The translations under genes were made by a program, and so were the position numbers. A DNA stretch of 62,152 nt, from contig CAIVZZ010000026.1 in NCBI GenBank assembly GCA_903910555.1, positions 1 to 62,152 on the forward strand. Reading direction: 5' to 3'. Below are positions 16,966 to 25,103 of this stretch, one piece after another (the stretch's first letter is position 1; the number at the start of each line of letters is the position of its first letter). Under the pieces are notes generated by a model. The model was not told the origin of the DNA and searched no databases. It saw only the letters and a list, made by a program, of their open reading frames with translations. The DNA is from an uncultured Gemmatimonadota bacterium. Its GTDB lineage: Bacteria; Gemmatimonadota; Gemmatimonadetes; Gemmatimonadales; Gemmatimonadaceae.

Positions 16966-17250
16966 CTACGGCTTCTTCGTCGGCGCCGGCGTGGCCGTCT
17001 CCGCCTTCAGCGCGGCCTTGGTCTGCTTCTCGCCCTTGATCTGCTGCTTCAGCTTTTTGGCCGTCGCCGTATCGCCCTTCGCCTTGGCCGCCTTACGCGC
17101 AGCCTTGTTCGATTTGATCGTCTTCTTCACCGACTTGAGACTGTCATGCTGAGCGGTCGCCTTCTTCGTCGCGCCACTCCCCTGCGCGGCCAGGCTTGAA
17201 CTTCCCAGCGCAATCGCGGTGGCGAGCAGTGCAAGGTGAATCCGCTTCAT
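16966..17250 (-). CDS. Small secreted Lys/Ala-rich protein (paralogue 1)
   Basis: 94 aa with a clear signal peptide (MKRIHLALLATAIALGSSSLAAQG), then a highly basic helical segment rich in KSVKKTIKSNKAARKAAKAKGDTA-type sequence. AGGAG precedes the ATG. It shares its layout and the motif RKAAKAxGDTA with the gene at 17272-17595. It ends 7 bp from the convergent BTAD/Kelch gene. Function is unknown; a histone-H1-like charged periplasmic protein is one description. Confidence 0.7.
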   Translation of the reverse strand: MKRIHLALLATAIALGSSSLAAQGSGATKKATAQHDSLKSVKKTIKSNKAARKAAKAKGDTATAKKLKQQIKGEKQTKAALKAETATPAPTKKP

Positions 17251-17271
17251 GATCTCTCCTGAGTGAGTGCG

Positions 17272-17595
17272 TTACGGGTTCGGTTTACGCGGAGCTTTCC
17301 TCGGCGGCAGCTCTTTCCTGAGGCCGGCTGCCTGCATTCGGTTCGCCTTGAGGGCCTTGGAATCTGCCTTCATTCTCGCCGTATCGCCCGATGCCTTCGC
17401 GGCTTTTCGGTCGGCGGCCAACGACTTCATGTTCTGACGAACTGCCCTCAAACTGTCACGTGCCGGGCTCGCGTGCTTTGTTGCCGGCGTGGTCGTTGTC
17501 GGAGGCGTGGTCGTCGATTGAGCAGAAGCACTCGCGGCACCTACTACAGAAACAGTCAATGCCGCAAGAATAGTTGCAATTCGGATCGAGCGCAT
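17272..17595 (-). CDS. Small secreted Lys/Ala-rich protein (paralogue 2)
   Basis: 107 aa starting MRSIRIATILAALTVSVVGA with a signal peptide ending near ASAQS, a Thr/Pro linker, then DSLRAVRQNMKSLAADRKAAKASGDTARMKADSKA. The block DSL(K/R)xV(K/R)...RKAAKAxGDTA matches paralogue 1, so the pair arose by tandem duplication. AGGAG sits 5-9 nt before the ATG at 17595; the in-frame start at 17619 has no such support. Function unknown. Confidence 0.7.
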   Translation of the reverse strand: MRSIRIATILAALTVSVVGAASASAQSTTTPPTTTTPATKHASPARDSLRAVRQNMKSLAADRKAAKASGDTARMKADSKALKANRMQAAGLRKELPPRKAPRKPNP

Positions 17596-17658
17596 GGGAA
17601 CTCCTGAAAGGTTCACCAATCAGACGCTCGCAAGTTGACGAAGGTTAAGTGCTCCCGG

Positions 17659-18225
17659 TCACACCCGAAAGAACGCCGTCGCTTCGTGCATCGGCTTGAG
17701 CCCCCATAAAATCTTCCCGTCGCTCCGGATTACCCGCGGAACCCCGCCGAGCCGCTCGGTCGCCCAGTCGAGGTCCCACCCCTCGACCGTCTCCGCGGCG
17801 TCGGGATTGTCGAGATCTATGAATCGCGGCACCTCCGCGGCGTCGGCAACGCGCTGCAACTCGGCCATCACCGAAATGTCCGTTCCATCGCGCCAATACG
17901 CGCGATACAACGCGTCGCGATACGCCGCCGCGCGCGCCGGCTGCTGCCTCATAACCGATGCAACGGCCACAATCGCTTTCAGCGTCCGCGGCTTTCCGCG
18001 CGGGAGATGCATCACGACTCCGTCAACGCGGCGTTGCACCTCGCCGATTTCATCTTCAATCCGATCGAGCGCACGACGGTCGAGCGATCGCATCGGCACC
18101 GCGAGTGCGGGCTCGACCTGCACGCCACGCCAGTGCACAGCCGCACTCACGCCGAGTGCTACGAGCTGTTCGTTCAGCCCGTAGCACTCGGTGCAGGTAA
18201 AATCAGAGTAGACGGTAAACTCCAC
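17659..18225 (-). CDS. DsbA-family thioredoxin-fold oxidoreductase (FrnE-like)
   Basis: 188-aa protein starting MEFTVYSDFTCTECYGLN: a beta strand followed by a CxxC pair (CTEC, residues about 11-14), the DsbA/FrnE arrangement. The central helical insertion (RTLKAIVAVASVMRQQP...YRDALYRAYW) and the cis-proline loop GGVPRVI near residue 160 complete the fold. No signal peptide is visible, so a cytoplasmic thiol-redox role is likely. It stands alone downstream of the TonB receptor. Confidence 0.82.
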   Translation of the reverse strand: MEFTVYSDFTCTECYGLNEQLVALGVSAAVHWRGVQVEPALAVPMRSLDRRALDRIEDEIGEVQRRVDGVVMHLPRGKPRTLKAIVAVASVMRQQPARAAAYRDALYRAYWRDGTDISVMAELQRVADAAEVPRFIDLDNPDAAETVEGWDLDWATERLGGVPRVIRSDGKILWGLKPMHEATAFFRV

Positions 18226-18270
18226 AGCGCAAAAGTAGAGCGCGCGGCAATCAGCAGCAATTCAAACAGA

Positions 18271-20352
18271 TCACGGACTGCGATACCGCATACTCACATA
18301 CACCGTGCGCCCCTGACCGGGTGTCACCTGTCCGCCGGACTCGAGTTCGCGGTAGCGCACGTCGAGAATATTGCGAACGCCGAGCAACAGTTGCGTGCGC
18401 TCGGAAAGCTTGAAGCCGCCGGACGCGTTGAACAGGGTGAACGCCGGACGCACAACACCCGGTTCTTCAAACGGCGTATACGCTCCCTGAAAATTCGCGC
18501 CGAGCTGCGCGACCCAAATCTGCTTTGGAATGTCGAAGTCGACGCGCACCGCACCGACGTACCTCGACGTATTGAAAATCGGCGTGTGCGAATAGTCCAC
18601 GCCGTCGTCCGGATTCACGAAGTGCGTATAGAATCCGTTCAGTACCGTGAAGCTCGCGTCTGCTGTGACGCCGGTCGCGAGATGACCGTTGGCCGCGACG
18701 TCGAGTCCGTTGCGGCGGCTCTGGCCTCCGCCGATCACACTGTTCAGCGCGGGGTCGAACGTCTCTTCATTTGAGACATCCATGCGGAAGAGCGATGCGT
18801 CGACGTTCCAACTGCCGACGTCGAACTTCACGCCGGTTTCGTAATCCCACACGGTGACGAACGGCAGCGTGACATCGGTGATCACGCCGTCCGTCTGCCG
18901 GAAGCCGCGCGAAACATTTGCGAACACGCCGAAATCCGGATGACCGATTCCGGCGAACGGCCGGATGAGAATGCCGGACTTCGGCGAGAAAATTCCTTTC
19001 GAGTGCTGTGAGTCGTAGTACGAGTTCAACTGCAAGTCGCCTGATGCATCGACCTGGGGTTGGTGCACCGAAGTCGTCAGCTGATCGATGCGACCGCCGA
19101 GATTCAGTCGCGCGTACTTGGTGATGTCGAATCCCGCCTGCACGAACAGCCCGCCGGAAAACTGCTGCGCCGGCGACGCGAGGACGACCGCCGCTGAATC
19201 GACACGAAATCCAGTCGACGACTCGGCGTAGTTCGCGTACGTCGCGTTCGAATAGCGCGCATCGACACCAACCGTGATGTCGACGCCCTCGGCAGCATAC
19301 GTGATCGCCGAGGTTCCGCCGTAGCCGTAGCGTGAGTCGTATTCGCGCGACTCTGCTCCGCTTCCTTCGGTCAGGCCGCCGAGCCCCGGTGGCGAGCTCA
19401 GCCAGAACTGCCACGTCCCCTGCTGCGCGTAGACGGTGCTGCGCCACTCGAGCGTCGAGTTGATAAAGGTGCGGATGCTGACGCGCTCCTGCGCGTGGCG
19501 CTTGAATCCGCCGTCGCCAAAGTTCGAGACGAAGTTCGTGCGGCCGGCATTGTAGAGCGTGGTGTCGAGAAATCCCGGCGAGTCGTACGAGGTGAGATAG
19601 CCGTCGACACTCGCGTCGATTGTCGTGAGCGCCGAGAGATTGTGCACGACACCCATATGCAGATGTCCGTACTGATTTTCCGAGTGCGGCCGCCAGCCGT
19701 CCTCGCGATTGAACGAGAGCGCGAAGATGCCGCCGGTCGCGCCGTGGTCGAACCCGGTGATGAGATATCCCTGGCCGAGTCCGTACGAGCCGCTGCCGAC
19801 AGAGAGATCGACGCCGCTGAACCGGTTCAGCGTGCGCACGTTGATCGCGCCGCCGAATGCAAAATTTCCATAGAGCGCGCTTGTCGGGCCTTTCACGACA
19901 TCGATTCCGCTGACGACCTGCGGCATCAGCAGGTTGATGTCGTTGTAGCCTTCGGCATGGCCGTTCACCGGCTCGTTGTTTGGAACGCCGTCGATGTACA
20001 GCGCGAGATCGGTCGAGTGGTCGGAGCTGAAGCCGCGCACCGAGAGATCAGACGCGAAGCCCGGGCCCTGCCCCTGTTCGTGCGCTTCGAGTCCCGCGGC
20101 CTGGCGGAACAGCTCCCACGGCGAGTTATACGGCGTGAGCGAAATCGTGAGCGGTGTGAGGTGCTGCACCGTCAGCGGTTCGCTCCGCTCGACCGGAGTC
20201 GTGGTAATCGTGATCTGATTCAGTCGCGACTTTCGCCAGAGCCCGGTGTCCGGTTTGGTGTCCGGTTTTGCTTTCGTCGAATCCTGAGCGGTGGCAATTG
20301 CCGGAGCCGCAACAAACAGCGCGGCCAGAACGGCCTTACGTATGAATGACAT
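18271..20352 (-). CDS. TonB-dependent outer-membrane receptor
   Basis: 693-aa outer-membrane protein with signal peptide (MSFIRKAVLAALFVAAPAIA), a plug domain (LSVRGFSSDHSTDLALYIDGVP, GIDVVKGPTSALYGNFAFGGAINV) and a 22-strand barrel region ending in YVSMRYRSP. A TonB-box-like segment may be ITITTTPVE. It follows a His/Cys/Met-rich exported protein on the same strand, so a metal or metallophore substrate is plausible but not shown. Confidence 0.93.
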   Translation of the reverse strand: MSFIRKAVLAALFVAAPAIATAQDSTKAKPDTKPDTGLWRKSRLNQITITTTPVERSEPLTVQHLTPLTISLTPYNSPWELFRQAAGLEAHEQGQGPGFASDLSVRGFSSDHSTDLALYIDGVPNNEPVNGHAEGYNDINLLMPQVVSGIDVVKGPTSALYGNFAFGGAINVRTLNRFSGVDLSVGSGSYGLGQGYLITGFDHGATGGIFALSFNREDGWRPHSENQYGHLHMGVVHNLSALTTIDASVDGYLTSYDSPGFLDTTLYNAGRTNFVSNFGDGGFKRHAQERVSIRTFINSTLEWRSTVYAQQGTWQFWLSSPPGLGGLTEGSGAESREYDSRYGYGGTSAITYAAEGVDITVGVDARYSNATYANYAESSTGFRVDSAAVVLASPAQQFSGGLFVQAGFDITKYARLNLGGRIDQLTTSVHQPQVDASGDLQLNSYYDSQHSKGIFSPKSGILIRPFAGIGHPDFGVFANVSRGFRQTDGVITDVTLPFVTVWDYETGVKFDVGSWNVDASLFRMDVSNEETFDPALNSVIGGGQSRRNGLDVAANGHLATGVTADASFTVLNGFYTHFVNPDDGVDYSHTPIFNTSRYVGAVRVDFDIPKQIWVAQLGANFQGAYTPFEEPGVVRPAFTLFNASGGFKLSERTQLLLGVRNILDVRYRELESGGQVTPGQGRTVYVSMRYRSP

Positions 20353-20454
20353 GGTCTGACGTTCCGCAGGCTATGGGTCGGGCAGGAGCGATGTGCACCC
20401 TGCCGGACGCTGCGCACCCTGGTCAACTGACGACCGGCGCGCGAACTGCGAGCC

Positions 20455-20913
20455 CTACGTCAGCGAATGCGCGGCGCTCTGAAGCGTGAGTCCCGAAGCC
20501 GGTGGCGCATGCGAGAACGGCAGCGCGATCTGCGGGTTCGGTGCGCGATCGATTGCGTCGGCCGGTTCCGCAACGCGTGAGGGAACGTCGACGTGCAATG
20601 CGAGCGGCGCGCTCAGCGAAGGTGCGCTAAGCCCCACCGGCGTACTGCTGCAGCAACCGCCGGGACAGGTGCACTGATGGGCGGCGTGATTCGATTCCGG
20701 CGCGCCGTGCGTTGCGTGCGCGTGCACCGCGACCGGCATCGTCTCGCCGGCGGCCATCGGCATCGCCGCGATTGCAGCCGGCGGCGGCGTTTCCGCGTGG
20801 ACGGACGCACCGTGCATCGGGCACGGATCCCACTGCACCGGTCCGGCGACCGTCACCGCAAACGCGGTGCCGCTCACCAGTGCCGATAGAGTCCGCCAGA
20901 GCCCGTGACGCAT
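20455..20913 (-). CDS. Exported His/Met/Cys-rich protein, putative metal binder
   Basis: 152-aa protein with an N-terminal hydrophobic signal (LWRTLSALVSGTAFAVTVAG) and no other domain. The mature part has CPMHGASVHAE, a Met/His-rich stretch (PMAAGETMPVAVHAHATHG) and the cluster HQCTCPGGCCSS, a potential soft-metal site. It lies about 100 bp upstream of the TonB receptor on the same strand. Copper or zinc handling is inferred from composition and neighbour only. It diverges from purE with a 25-bp gap. Confidence 0.6.
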   Translation of the reverse strand: MRHGLWRTLSALVSGTAFAVTVAGPVQWDPCPMHGASVHAETPPPAAIAAMPMAAGETMPVAVHAHATHGAPESNHAAHQCTCPGGCCSSTPVGLSAPSLSAPLALHVDVPSRVAEPADAIDRAPNPQIALPFSHAPPASGLTLQSAAHSLT

Positions 20914-20938
20914 GCGCTGAAGATACTATATTGTCTCC
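20914..20938. promoter_or_regulatory. 25-bp divergent gap upstream of purE
   Basis: The only sequence between the start codons of the exported His-rich protein and purE contains an AT-rich element (GATACTATATTGT), a candidate -10 region for purE. Any purE promoter must extend into the neighbouring gene, and the purE mRNA would have a very short leader. No Shine-Dalgarno is evident. Confidence 0.35.
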
Positions 20939-21442
20939 ATGAAAGAACCCATGGTTGGCATCCTGATGGGCAGTAAGTCGGACTACGACTACCTCGCCCC
21001 CGCGTGCGAAATGCTCACGCAGCTCGGCATTACGTACGAAGCAAAAGTCCTCTCCGCGCACCGCACGCCCGATGAGACCGCCGATTACGCCGCGTCCGCT
21101 GAGAAGCGCGGTCTATTCTGCATCATCGCCGCGGCAGGCGGCGCCGCGCACCTCGGCGGCGTGATCGCGTCGAAGACCATTCTTCCCGTCCTCGGCGTTC
21201 CGATTCCGTCGACATCGCTGAACGGCATGGATTCGCTGCTGAGCATCGTACAGATGCCCTCCGGCATTCCGGTGGCGACTTTTTCGATCGGAAAATGGGG
21301 CGCGACAAACGCGGCGATTTTCGCGGCCCAGATCATCGGCGCGAAGCATCCGGAGTTCCGCGACAAGCTGCGCGCGCGGCGAGAAGCGAACGCGAAAGAC
21401 ATCCTCTCGCAGACGCTGCCCGAGCAAGCTCCGCTTCCGTGA
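20939..21442 (+). CDS. purE: N5-carboxyaminoimidazole ribonucleotide mutase
   Basis: 167-aa class I PurE, interconverting N5-CAIR and CAIR in de novo purine synthesis. Signatures are GILMGSKSDYDYL near the N-terminus, VLSAHRTPDET, IIAAAGGAAHLGGVIASKT and LPVLGVPIPS. purK is not next to it. Its stop overlaps the GTG start of the following PPOX-like gene (GTGA). Confidence 0.95.
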   Translation: MKEPMVGILMGSKSDYDYLAPACEMLTQLGITYEAKVLSAHRTPDETADYAASAEKRGLFCIIAAAGGAAHLGGVIASKTILPVLGVPIPSTSLNGMDSLLSIVQMPSGIPVATFSIGKWGATNAAIFAAQIIGAKHPEFRDKLRARREANAKDILSQTLPEQAPLP

Positions 21443-21888
21443 GCCGCGCCGGCGCCGCAAAGTTTCGCGAGCTGACTCGTGAGGAATGCAACGAGCTGCT
21501 CGCAAGAAATCACGTCGGGCGGATCGCGTTCAGTTACCACGATCATGTGGACATCGAGCCGATCTATTTCGTCTACGAAGACGAGTGGCTCTACGGGCGC
21601 ACAGGCGAGGGCACGAAACTCCGCACACTGGCGCACAACCGCTGGGTGGCATTCGAGACCGACGAGGTTGCAGCGCTGCTCGACTGGAAGTCAGTCGTGG
21701 TGAAGGGCGCGCTGTACCTGCTCGAGCCCGGCGGCGCGCAGCGGGAGACGTACGATCACGCGGTGGACGTGCTGCGGCGAATTAACCCGGAGGCGTTGCG
21801 CGCAGATGATCCGACGCCGCACCGGACGGCACTGTTCCGGATTCATGCGGATCAGGTGACGGGGAGAGAGGCTTCGACGCGGGATTGA
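21439..21888 (+). CDS. Pyridoxamine 5'-phosphate oxidase-like flavin-binding protein
   Basis: 149-aa protein with the split-barrel fold signature of the NimA/PPOX-like group: FRELTREECNELLARNHVGRIAFS, EPIYFVYEDEWLYGRT, GTKLRTLAHNRWVAFETDEV and DWKSVVVKGALYLLE. Such proteins usually bind FMN or F420; the substrate is unknown. The GTG at 21439 overlaps the purE stop codon by 4 nt, so this start and translational coupling are favoured. Confidence 0.82.
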   Translation: MSRAGAAKFRELTREECNELLARNHVGRIAFSYHDHVDIEPIYFVYEDEWLYGRTGEGTKLRTLAHNRWVAFETDEVAALLDWKSVVVKGALYLLEPGGAQRETYDHAVDVLRRINPEALRADDPTPHRTALFRIHADQVTGREASTRD

Positions 21889-21895
21889 GTATTTA

Positions 21896-22028
21896 GCTCA
21901 GAGTTCAAGCTCCGGGCTTAGCGGCTCCCCGCTTGGCGTTGTCAAAGCTCGAGCGTGCAGCTGCTGAGAGCTTGAGCTGTGACGATGCCAAGCCGGGAGC
22001 TGCTAAGCGTCAAGCTTGAACTGTGAGC
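21896..22028. repeat. Long intergenic inverted repeat B
   Basis: Two 59-bp arms, 21896-21954 and 21970-22028, are complementary with about 11 mismatches and no indels, separated by a 15-nt loop. The arm starts GCTCAGAGTTCAAGCT. It fills the gap between two convergent genes. No T-run follows the base of the stem, so it is not a standard terminator. Confidence 0.9.
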
Positions 22029-22038
22029 CTGCCTGCGG

Positions 22039-22752
22039 TCACACGCCGCCGTACCACTCGTACCCCTCATCAGTCCAGTAGCCCCCGTTCCGCTCGGGCA
22101 TAAACACGATCTTCGTCAAATACTTCGTGTTCTTGTACCCCAGCTTCACCGGCGAATGGACCCGCGCCGGCGCGCCGTACGCGGGCGGCAGAACCGCGCC
22201 ATCCTTCGCGTAGACAATCAGCGTCTGCGGGTGCGTCGCGCTCTCCACATCCCAGCTCTCATGATAGCCGTTGTCGAACGATTGAAAGTCGACGTATCCG
22301 GCCTTCGGATCAGCCTGTGCGAGTATTGCGAGTGAGCGCAGCGGCACGCCGGTAAACTCGGCGACCGCCGTCCACCCTTCGACGCAGTAGTGATTCACGC
22401 GCTGCGTCTGCCGGTCGAGCTTCATGAGATCGTCGAGCGTCAGCGAGAGCGGCTTCTGCACCATCCCGCTGATTTCGAGGCGCCACGCTGCCATCGCGCC
22501 CGCGTCGAGCGTCGGCACGACATCAGAAACGAAGTAGCTCGGAAATTGGTCACCGGCCGCGCGCACATTCGACTTCGCGTGATCCATCGACGTGTGGCGA
22601 AAAATCAGTCGTTCGACGCCTTCGTTTTTCTTCTCGGCGTACCTGAGGAGTTTTTCCGCTTTCTCCGGCCCCTGAGAATCGCACGCGCCGAACAGCGCCG
22701 CACTCAGCGCGGTGCCGCCGTATCGAATGAAGTCGCGACGATCAAACGTCAT
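22039..22752 (-). CDS. Molybdopterin-dependent oxidoreductase (sulfite oxidase/MsrP family)
   Basis: 237-aa exported enzyme with a Tat-like N-terminus (DRRDFIRYGGTALSAALFG). Blocks typical of the SUOX/YedY fold include PLSLTLDDLMKL, then NHYCVEGWTAVAEFTGVPLRSL, whose Cys is the expected molybdenum ligand, and GAPARVHSPVKLGYKNTKYL. Its ATG overlaps the stop of the upstream cytochrome b gene (ATGA), so the pair should form an electron-transfer unit at the membrane. The substrate is unknown; protein-methionine sulfoxide is possible because MsrP/MsrQ share this layout. moaC, needed for the cofactor, lies 2 kb away. Confidence 0.88.
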   Translation of the reverse strand: MTFDRRDFIRYGGTALSAALFGACDSQGPEKAEKLLRYAEKKNEGVERLIFRHTSMDHAKSNVRAAGDQFPSYFVSDVVPTLDAGAMAAWRLEISGMVQKPLSLTLDDLMKLDRQTQRVNHYCVEGWTAVAEFTGVPLRSLAILAQADPKAGYVDFQSFDNGYHESWDVESATHPQTLIVYAKDGAVLPPAYGAPARVHSPVKLGYKNTKYLTKIVFMPERNGGYWTDEGYEWYGGV

Positions 22753-23519
22753 GTGATTTCTGATTTCTCGGCTGCCGAGACTTCCGCGACCGGCGCTGCG
22801 ACTACCGCAGGCGCGGCAGCGGCCTGCGGCAATAGATGATAGAACGGCCGCGCGTTGCGCTCTTCAGGTGACAGCCGCTCGCTGTATCCGCCCGTCGTCA
22901 TACTTCGCAGCGAATACGGATCGACGGCAAACACCATAAAAATGTGGCTTGCCGCGAGCACCACGATTGCAACCATCGCGAGAAAGTGCCAGTAACGCGC
23001 CCACGCGTATCCGCCGAGCACGTTGGTGAGCGGCGAAAACTCCACCGGCTTCCAAATCGCGAGTCCTGTGACAACGCAGACGACCGCGATCCACGGCATC
23101 GCGAAGTACGCGCCCTTCTGCAGCGCGTTGTGTTTTCCCTGACGCGGATGATTCTTGGTGATGAACGTGTAGAACTTGATCATCGCCCACGTGTCGCGGA
23201 GATCGCCGCGGCGCGGCACGAGGTCGCGCCACTCGCCGTGCAAGTAAATGAAGCCGAGGTAGATCAACCCATTCACGACGAGCACCCACATCATCGCGAA
23301 GTGCCAGTGGCGCGCACCGGCCAGCCAACCGCCGAAAGTGAGCGAGGCCGGTATTGACCGGCCTTCAAATGGGTAGCAGCAGAAGGTACCGCCCTTTGGC
23401 GCAAACTCCGGCGATCCATTGAAGATGCGCAGCCCGCTCGCAACCATGAGCGTCAGCGCGACGGCGTTCACCCAGTGGGTGACGCGAACAATCCAGTGAT
23501 GTCGTGCGTGTTCGCCCAT
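22749..23519 (-). CDS. Cytochrome b (b561/b6-type) membrane partner
   Basis: 256-aa integral membrane protein with four main helices and heme-ligand histidines in HHWIVRVTHWVNAVALTLM, ARHWHFAMMWVLVV and ARYWHFLAMVAIVVLAASH. The start MGEHARHHW at 23519 is chosen because the longer open frame runs through holB on the other strand. The C-terminus is Ala/Pro-rich. It overlaps the molybdoenzyme gene by 4 bp and probably passes electrons between the quinone pool and that enzyme. Confidence 0.88.
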   Translation of the reverse strand: MGEHARHHWIVRVTHWVNAVALTLMVASGLRIFNGSPEFAPKGGTFCCYPFEGRSIPASLTFGGWLAGARHWHFAMMWVLVVNGLIYLGFIYLHGEWRDLVPRRGDLRDTWAMIKFYTFITKNHPRQGKHNALQKGAYFAMPWIAVVCVVTGLAIWKPVEFSPLTNVLGGYAWARYWHFLAMVAIVVLAASHIFMVFAVDPYSLRSMTTGGYSERLSPEERNARPFYHLLPQAAAAPAVVAAPVAEVSAAEKSEIT

Positions 23520-23552
23520 GTAGCGAAGATATCGCGTATCTTTTGATTCGCC

Positions 23553-24617
23553 ATGCCGTTTCTTCCGCTTATTGGTCACGATGCGCTGCGAGAACGCCTT
23601 AGCGAGCAAGTCTCGCGCGGCGCGCTCCCGGCGAGCCTGCTGTTGCAGGGCCCTCCGGGCATCGGCAAGCAGCGGCTCGCGCTCTGGCTCGGGCAGCGGC
23701 TGCTCTGCGAGGCGGCGTCGGCGCCGTGCGGAGTCTGCCAGCACTGCACGTACGCGCTGCAGGGCGCGCATCCGGATTTGCGCTGGTATTTTCCGCGGCC
23801 GCGCCTGAAAGACTCCTCCGATATTGCGCTCGAAGAAGTCGCGCGCGACTACGCCGAGGCGATCTCCGATCGCGTGGCTGCTCACGGTTTGTACGCGAGG
23901 CCGGACGGATCGCAGGGCATCTATGTCTACGTCGCGCGGCTGATCGTGCAGCAGGCGGTGAGCACACCGGCGATGGCGCGCCGCAAAGTTTTCATTGTCG
24001 GCGACGCCGAGCGAATGGTGCCACAGCTCTCGAGTCAGGAAGCGGCAAACGCATTTCTCAAACTGCTCGAAGAACCGCCGGCCGACACGACGATCATTCT
24101 GACATCGAGCGAACCCGGCGCGCTGCTCCCGACGATCCGTTCGCGTGTGGTGAGTCTGCGCGTCCCTGCCGTAAGCGACGCGGAACTGCGCGCATTTCTC
24201 GCGCAGCCCGAAGCGGCCGCTGCCGCCGGCGGCGGTGCGGTCACCGTCGAGCGCCTCATGCTCGCGCACGGTGCACCGGGCGCACTGATCGGCGGCGAAA
24301 GCGGCGCCCTCGCAATAGATCGCGCGCGTGCGCTGCTCGACGCCGCGCGCCGCGGACGCGAGCAGGCGATGCGCGCGGCATTCGTGCAGGGGAGTTCCAA
24401 GGCCCGCGGGCAATTCGCCGACGTGCTCGATGCGATGACCATGCTGCTGCACGAACGCTCGCGCGACGCCGCCGAAAAAGGCGACGGTGCCGCAGCTGCA
24501 TCATCCGCTCGCGCGGTGCGCTACGTGGAAGAGGCGAAACGCGCAGCGGAGGGGAATGCGATTCCTCAGTTAGTCACCGCACGCCTACTCGATCAGCTTG
24601 CGGAGATCGGTGCATGA
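23553..24617 (+). CDS. holB: DNA polymerase III, delta' subunit
   Basis: 354-aa clamp-loader AAA+ protein. Walker A is [20 protein letters not shown] near residue 33. The four-cysteine zinc module (C...CGVCQHC) follows near residues 51-64, and the sensor region [19 protein letters not shown] with TIRSRV appears near residues 165-195, as in DnaX/HolB proteins. A modest insertion ([21 protein letters not shown]...) is present. Its stop overlaps the moaC start (ATGA). Confidence 0.88.
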   Translation: MPFLPLIGHDALRERLSEQVSRGALPASLLLQGPPGIGKQRLALWLGQRLLCEAASAPCGVCQHCTYALQGAHPDLRWYFPRPRLKDSSDIALEEVARDYAEAISDRVAAHGLYARPDGSQGIYVYVARLIVQQAVSTPAMARRKVFIVGDAERMVPQLSSQEAANAFLKLLEEPPADTTIILTSSEPGALLPTIRSRVVSLRVPAVSDAELRAFLAQPEAAAAAGGGAVTVERLMLAHGAPGALIGGESGALAIDRARALLDAARRGREQAMRAAFVQGSSKARGQFADVLDAMTMLLHERSRDAAEKGDGAAAASSARAVRYVEEAKRAAEGNAIPQLVTARLLDQLAEIGA

Positions 24618-25099
24618 AAAAGAAAAAAACGCTCTCGCATGTGAACACCGCTGGCCAGGCGAGCATGGTGGATGTTGGCGCGAAAACTCCGACTGTTCGG
24701 TTCGCGCGCGCCGAGGGACTGATCCGCATGAGTGCGACCGCACTGCGCGCGATTCGAGCGAACACAATCAAAAAAGGCGACGTGCTCGGCGTCGCACGTA
24801 TCGCGGGAATCCAGGCCGCAAAACGTACCGCGGATTTAATTCCGCTCTGTCACCCGCTCGCGCTCACTGATGTGCAGGTCAATCTCACGATCGTCACGAA
24901 GTTGACTGCGATTCGCGTCGAGACGAGTGTGAGCACCACCGCGCAGACCGGCGTCGAAATGGAAGCGCTTACTGCCGCATCGGTCGCGCTGCTGACCGTG
25001 TACGACATGGCGAAGAGCGTCGACAAGGGGATGGTGATCGAGCGCGTGCGGCTGCTTGAGAAGACGGGCGGAAAAAGCGGAGACTGGCGGGCCCTTTAG
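24614..25099 (+). CDS. moaC: Cyclic pyranopterin monophosphate synthase
   Basis: 161-aa MoaC, which forms cPMP from the MoaA product in molybdenum cofactor synthesis. Signatures are [56 protein letters not shown] and KSVDKGMVI. The ATG at 24614 overlaps the holB stop. The open frame extends far upstream through holB, but that part is only a shadow. The N-terminal lysine run MKKKKTLSH is normal for this start. Other moa genes are not in the window. Confidence 0.94.
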   Translation: MKKKKTLSHVNTAGQASMVDVGAKTPTVRFARAEGLIRMSATALRAIRANTIKKGDVLGVARIAGIQAAKRTADLIPLCHPLALTDVQVNLTIVTKLTAIRVETSVSTTAQTGVEMEALTAASVALLTVYDMAKSVDKGMVIERVRLLEKTGGKSGDWRAL

Positions 25100-25103
25100 T
25101 CCC

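Noticed and set aside
23520-24452. Upstream extension of the cytochrome b frame
   Set aside because: It is the antisense of holB; the cytochrome begins MGEHARHHW at 23519.
23726-24613. Long upstream extension of the moaC frame
   Set aside because: It overlaps holB completely, is Arg/Ala-rich, and MoaC homology begins at the ATG overlapping the holB stop.
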